Below the pieces are notes generated by a model. It searched no databases. It had not been told where the DNA came from and was given only the letters and a program-made list of their open reading frames with translations. 64,000 bases of DNA from Vibrio europaeus. GTDB lineage: Bacteria; Pseudomonadota; Gammaproteobacteria; Enterobacterales; Vibrionaceae. Position numbers and translations under genes: made by a program. Positions 63,454-64,000 of this stretch are shown here, piece after piece. Position 1 is the first letter of the stretch. Each line of letters starts with the position of its first letter. The DNA is taken from assembly GCF_001695575.1 (NCBI RefSeq), contig NZ_LUAX01000007.1:1724615-1788614 (forward strand). The letters run 5' to 3'.

Positions 63454-63468
63454 ATTTTCTCCCAAAAG

Positions 63469-63594
63469 GCATAACGATTAGTTAAGGCGTGAGCAACGCT
63501 ATACCCAAGCCACCGCATAACTCATAATCACATATATCAACGCATTGTGAAAATGCCACGCGTTGCGAGTCGCGCTTGAACGTCTTGTTATATT
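63469..63594 (-). repeat. attC site
   Basis: Left GCATAACGATTAGTTAAGG, centre GCCACGCGTTGCGAGTC, right TTGAACGTCTTGTTATAT. Last attC in the window; its cassette would lie at 63595 and up, where the IS begins. Confidence 0.93.
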
Positions 63595-63876
63595 AGTGAC
63601 TAGAGCCCATGACATCCTTGGTGAACTATTCACAAACTCGAAATTACGTTAGCAGGCAAAAAATCGAAGCTGAGGCTGTCGGAAATGCCTTACCTCAAAG
63701 CACAGCTCGTTCTGTTTTTAATCGCAAGCGTATTAACCAGACGAGCTGTGCTTTGAGGGTAGCATGAGAATGACCCCAGCTCTTCAATATTTTCGCTACT
63801 AAGAGGCGATCTCGATCTTACGTAATACTCTGCACACTCAGTTTTGCACCCTGCCTGTAGTAAACGTCACTATTGG
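63595..63876. other. Cassette remnant without a convincing gene, next to an IS
   Basis: 282 bp with no ORF of good quality. Contains an 18-bp perfect inverted repeat (separate entry) and a short hairpin around AGGCTGTCGGAAATGCCT. Minus-strand frames such as one ending in KNRTSCALR exist but have no start. It may be the truncated end of a cassette gene split by the IS. Confidence 0.5.
63693..63758. repeat. 18-bp perfect inverted repeat with 30-nt spacer
   Basis: CCTCAAAGCACAGCTCGT (63693-63710) and ACGAGCTGTGCTTTGAGG (63741-63758) are exact reverse complements. With 1-nt gaps on each side the pairing extends to TACC and CTG. The spacer contains a second small palindrome CGCAAGCG. Not an attC, not a terminator (no T-tract). 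Nature unknown. Confidence 0.8.
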
Positions 63877-64000
63877 TGTACCCCACAAAAAGTAGACAGT
63901 ACATAACTACATACTTTCGTACTCAACTGGGCTGACATGCCCCAACGCTGAGTGCCTTCTTCTGCGATTGTAAAATACCTCAATGTATTCGAAGATGCCC
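63877..64000 (-). mobile_element. End of an IS3-family insertion sequence
   Basis: The element starts with TGTACCCCACAAAAAGTAGA, whose TG and GTAGACAG pattern fits an IS3-family terminal repeat, and continues past the right edge. It lies at the cassette boundary. Only 124 bp are visible, so direct repeats and completeness cannot be checked. Confidence 0.7.
63907..64000 (-). CDS. IS3-family transposase OrfB, C-terminal fragment
   Basis: The final 30 codons of the DDE transposase: IFEYIEVFYNRRRRHSALGH followed by VSPVEYESM and TAG. The sequence FYNRxRRHSALG is diagnostic of IS3-family OrfB. The rest is beyond the window. Stop codon is about 30 bp inside the IS end, as usual. Confidence 0.88.
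   Translation of the reverse strand, partial: GIFEYIEVFYNRRRRHSALGHVSPVEYESM

Noticed and set aside
51722..63594. Regularly spaced repeats taken as a CRISPR array
   Set aside because: The repeats are about 100-130 bp with attC core sites at each end and enclose genes; no 25-40-bp repeats with uniform spacers and no cas genes.

Overview
The window looks like a Vibrio chromosome segment. It carries the autoinducer-2 receptor LuxP, a PrtV-type metalloprotease, a thermolabile-hemolysin phospholipase, a phaBAPC polyhydroxybutyrate operon and, above all, about 14 kb of an integron cassette array with VCR-like attC repeats. luxP, nrdDG, prtV, the pha operon and the integron all lie on chromosome II in V. 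cholerae, so a chromosome II origin is a reasonable inference, though it is not proven here. I saw no rRNA, tRNA or CRISPR.

Region 1-23 kb is mostly housekeeping and stress biology. It holds luxP (cut by the left edge), a TraF-like outer-membrane protein, yceH with a GIY-YIG nuclease, tmaR, an OmpA-type lipoprotein, a DsbA-like lipoprotein with an FKBP isomerase, a NUDIX hydrolase, a retropepsin-like lipoprotein and an aromatic aminotransferase. It also holds the anaerobic ribonucleotide reductase pair nrdD-nrdG, with tandem NrdR boxes and a perfect FNR site upstream. From 13.3 to 20.2 kb lies a sulfur-response locus. A two-cysteine ArsR regulator is coupled through a possible 36-codon ORF to an RND pump and its adaptor, and is divergent from a DUF2892 membrane protein and a CoA-disulfide reductase-rhodanese fusion.

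Region 23-30 kb is a secreted-virulence cluster: a small protein resembling the PrtV propeptide, prtV, a full-length aerolysin with its furin-like activation site (convergent with prtV), and tlh (divergent from aerolysin). Next come an MFS exporter with a YgeA-like racemase, the phaB-phaA-phaP-phaC operon, and a three-gene RND operon with two adaptors, divergent from its likely TetR regulator.

From about 43.3 kb to the right edge nearly all genes lie on the minus strand and are cassette-like (GNAT, NUDIX, GFA, GST, SH3, GrpB, VanZ, DUF805, DUF1801). Between 51.7 and 63.6 kb, 15 recognisable attC sites separate them. Between about 45 and 51.2 kb only decayed attC relics remain, and further left none are clear. 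The minus orientation puts the integrase to the right of the window, so this is the old distal end of the array grading into fixed chromosome. Cassettes of most interest are a ParA/MinD-like ATPase with a membrane tail plus a membrane partner, a DUF4365 nuclease-like protein with an atypical attC, a 2-TM membrane protein of unknown family, and a TPR/coiled-coil gene in reverse orientation. The last 120 bp are the end of an IS3-family element.
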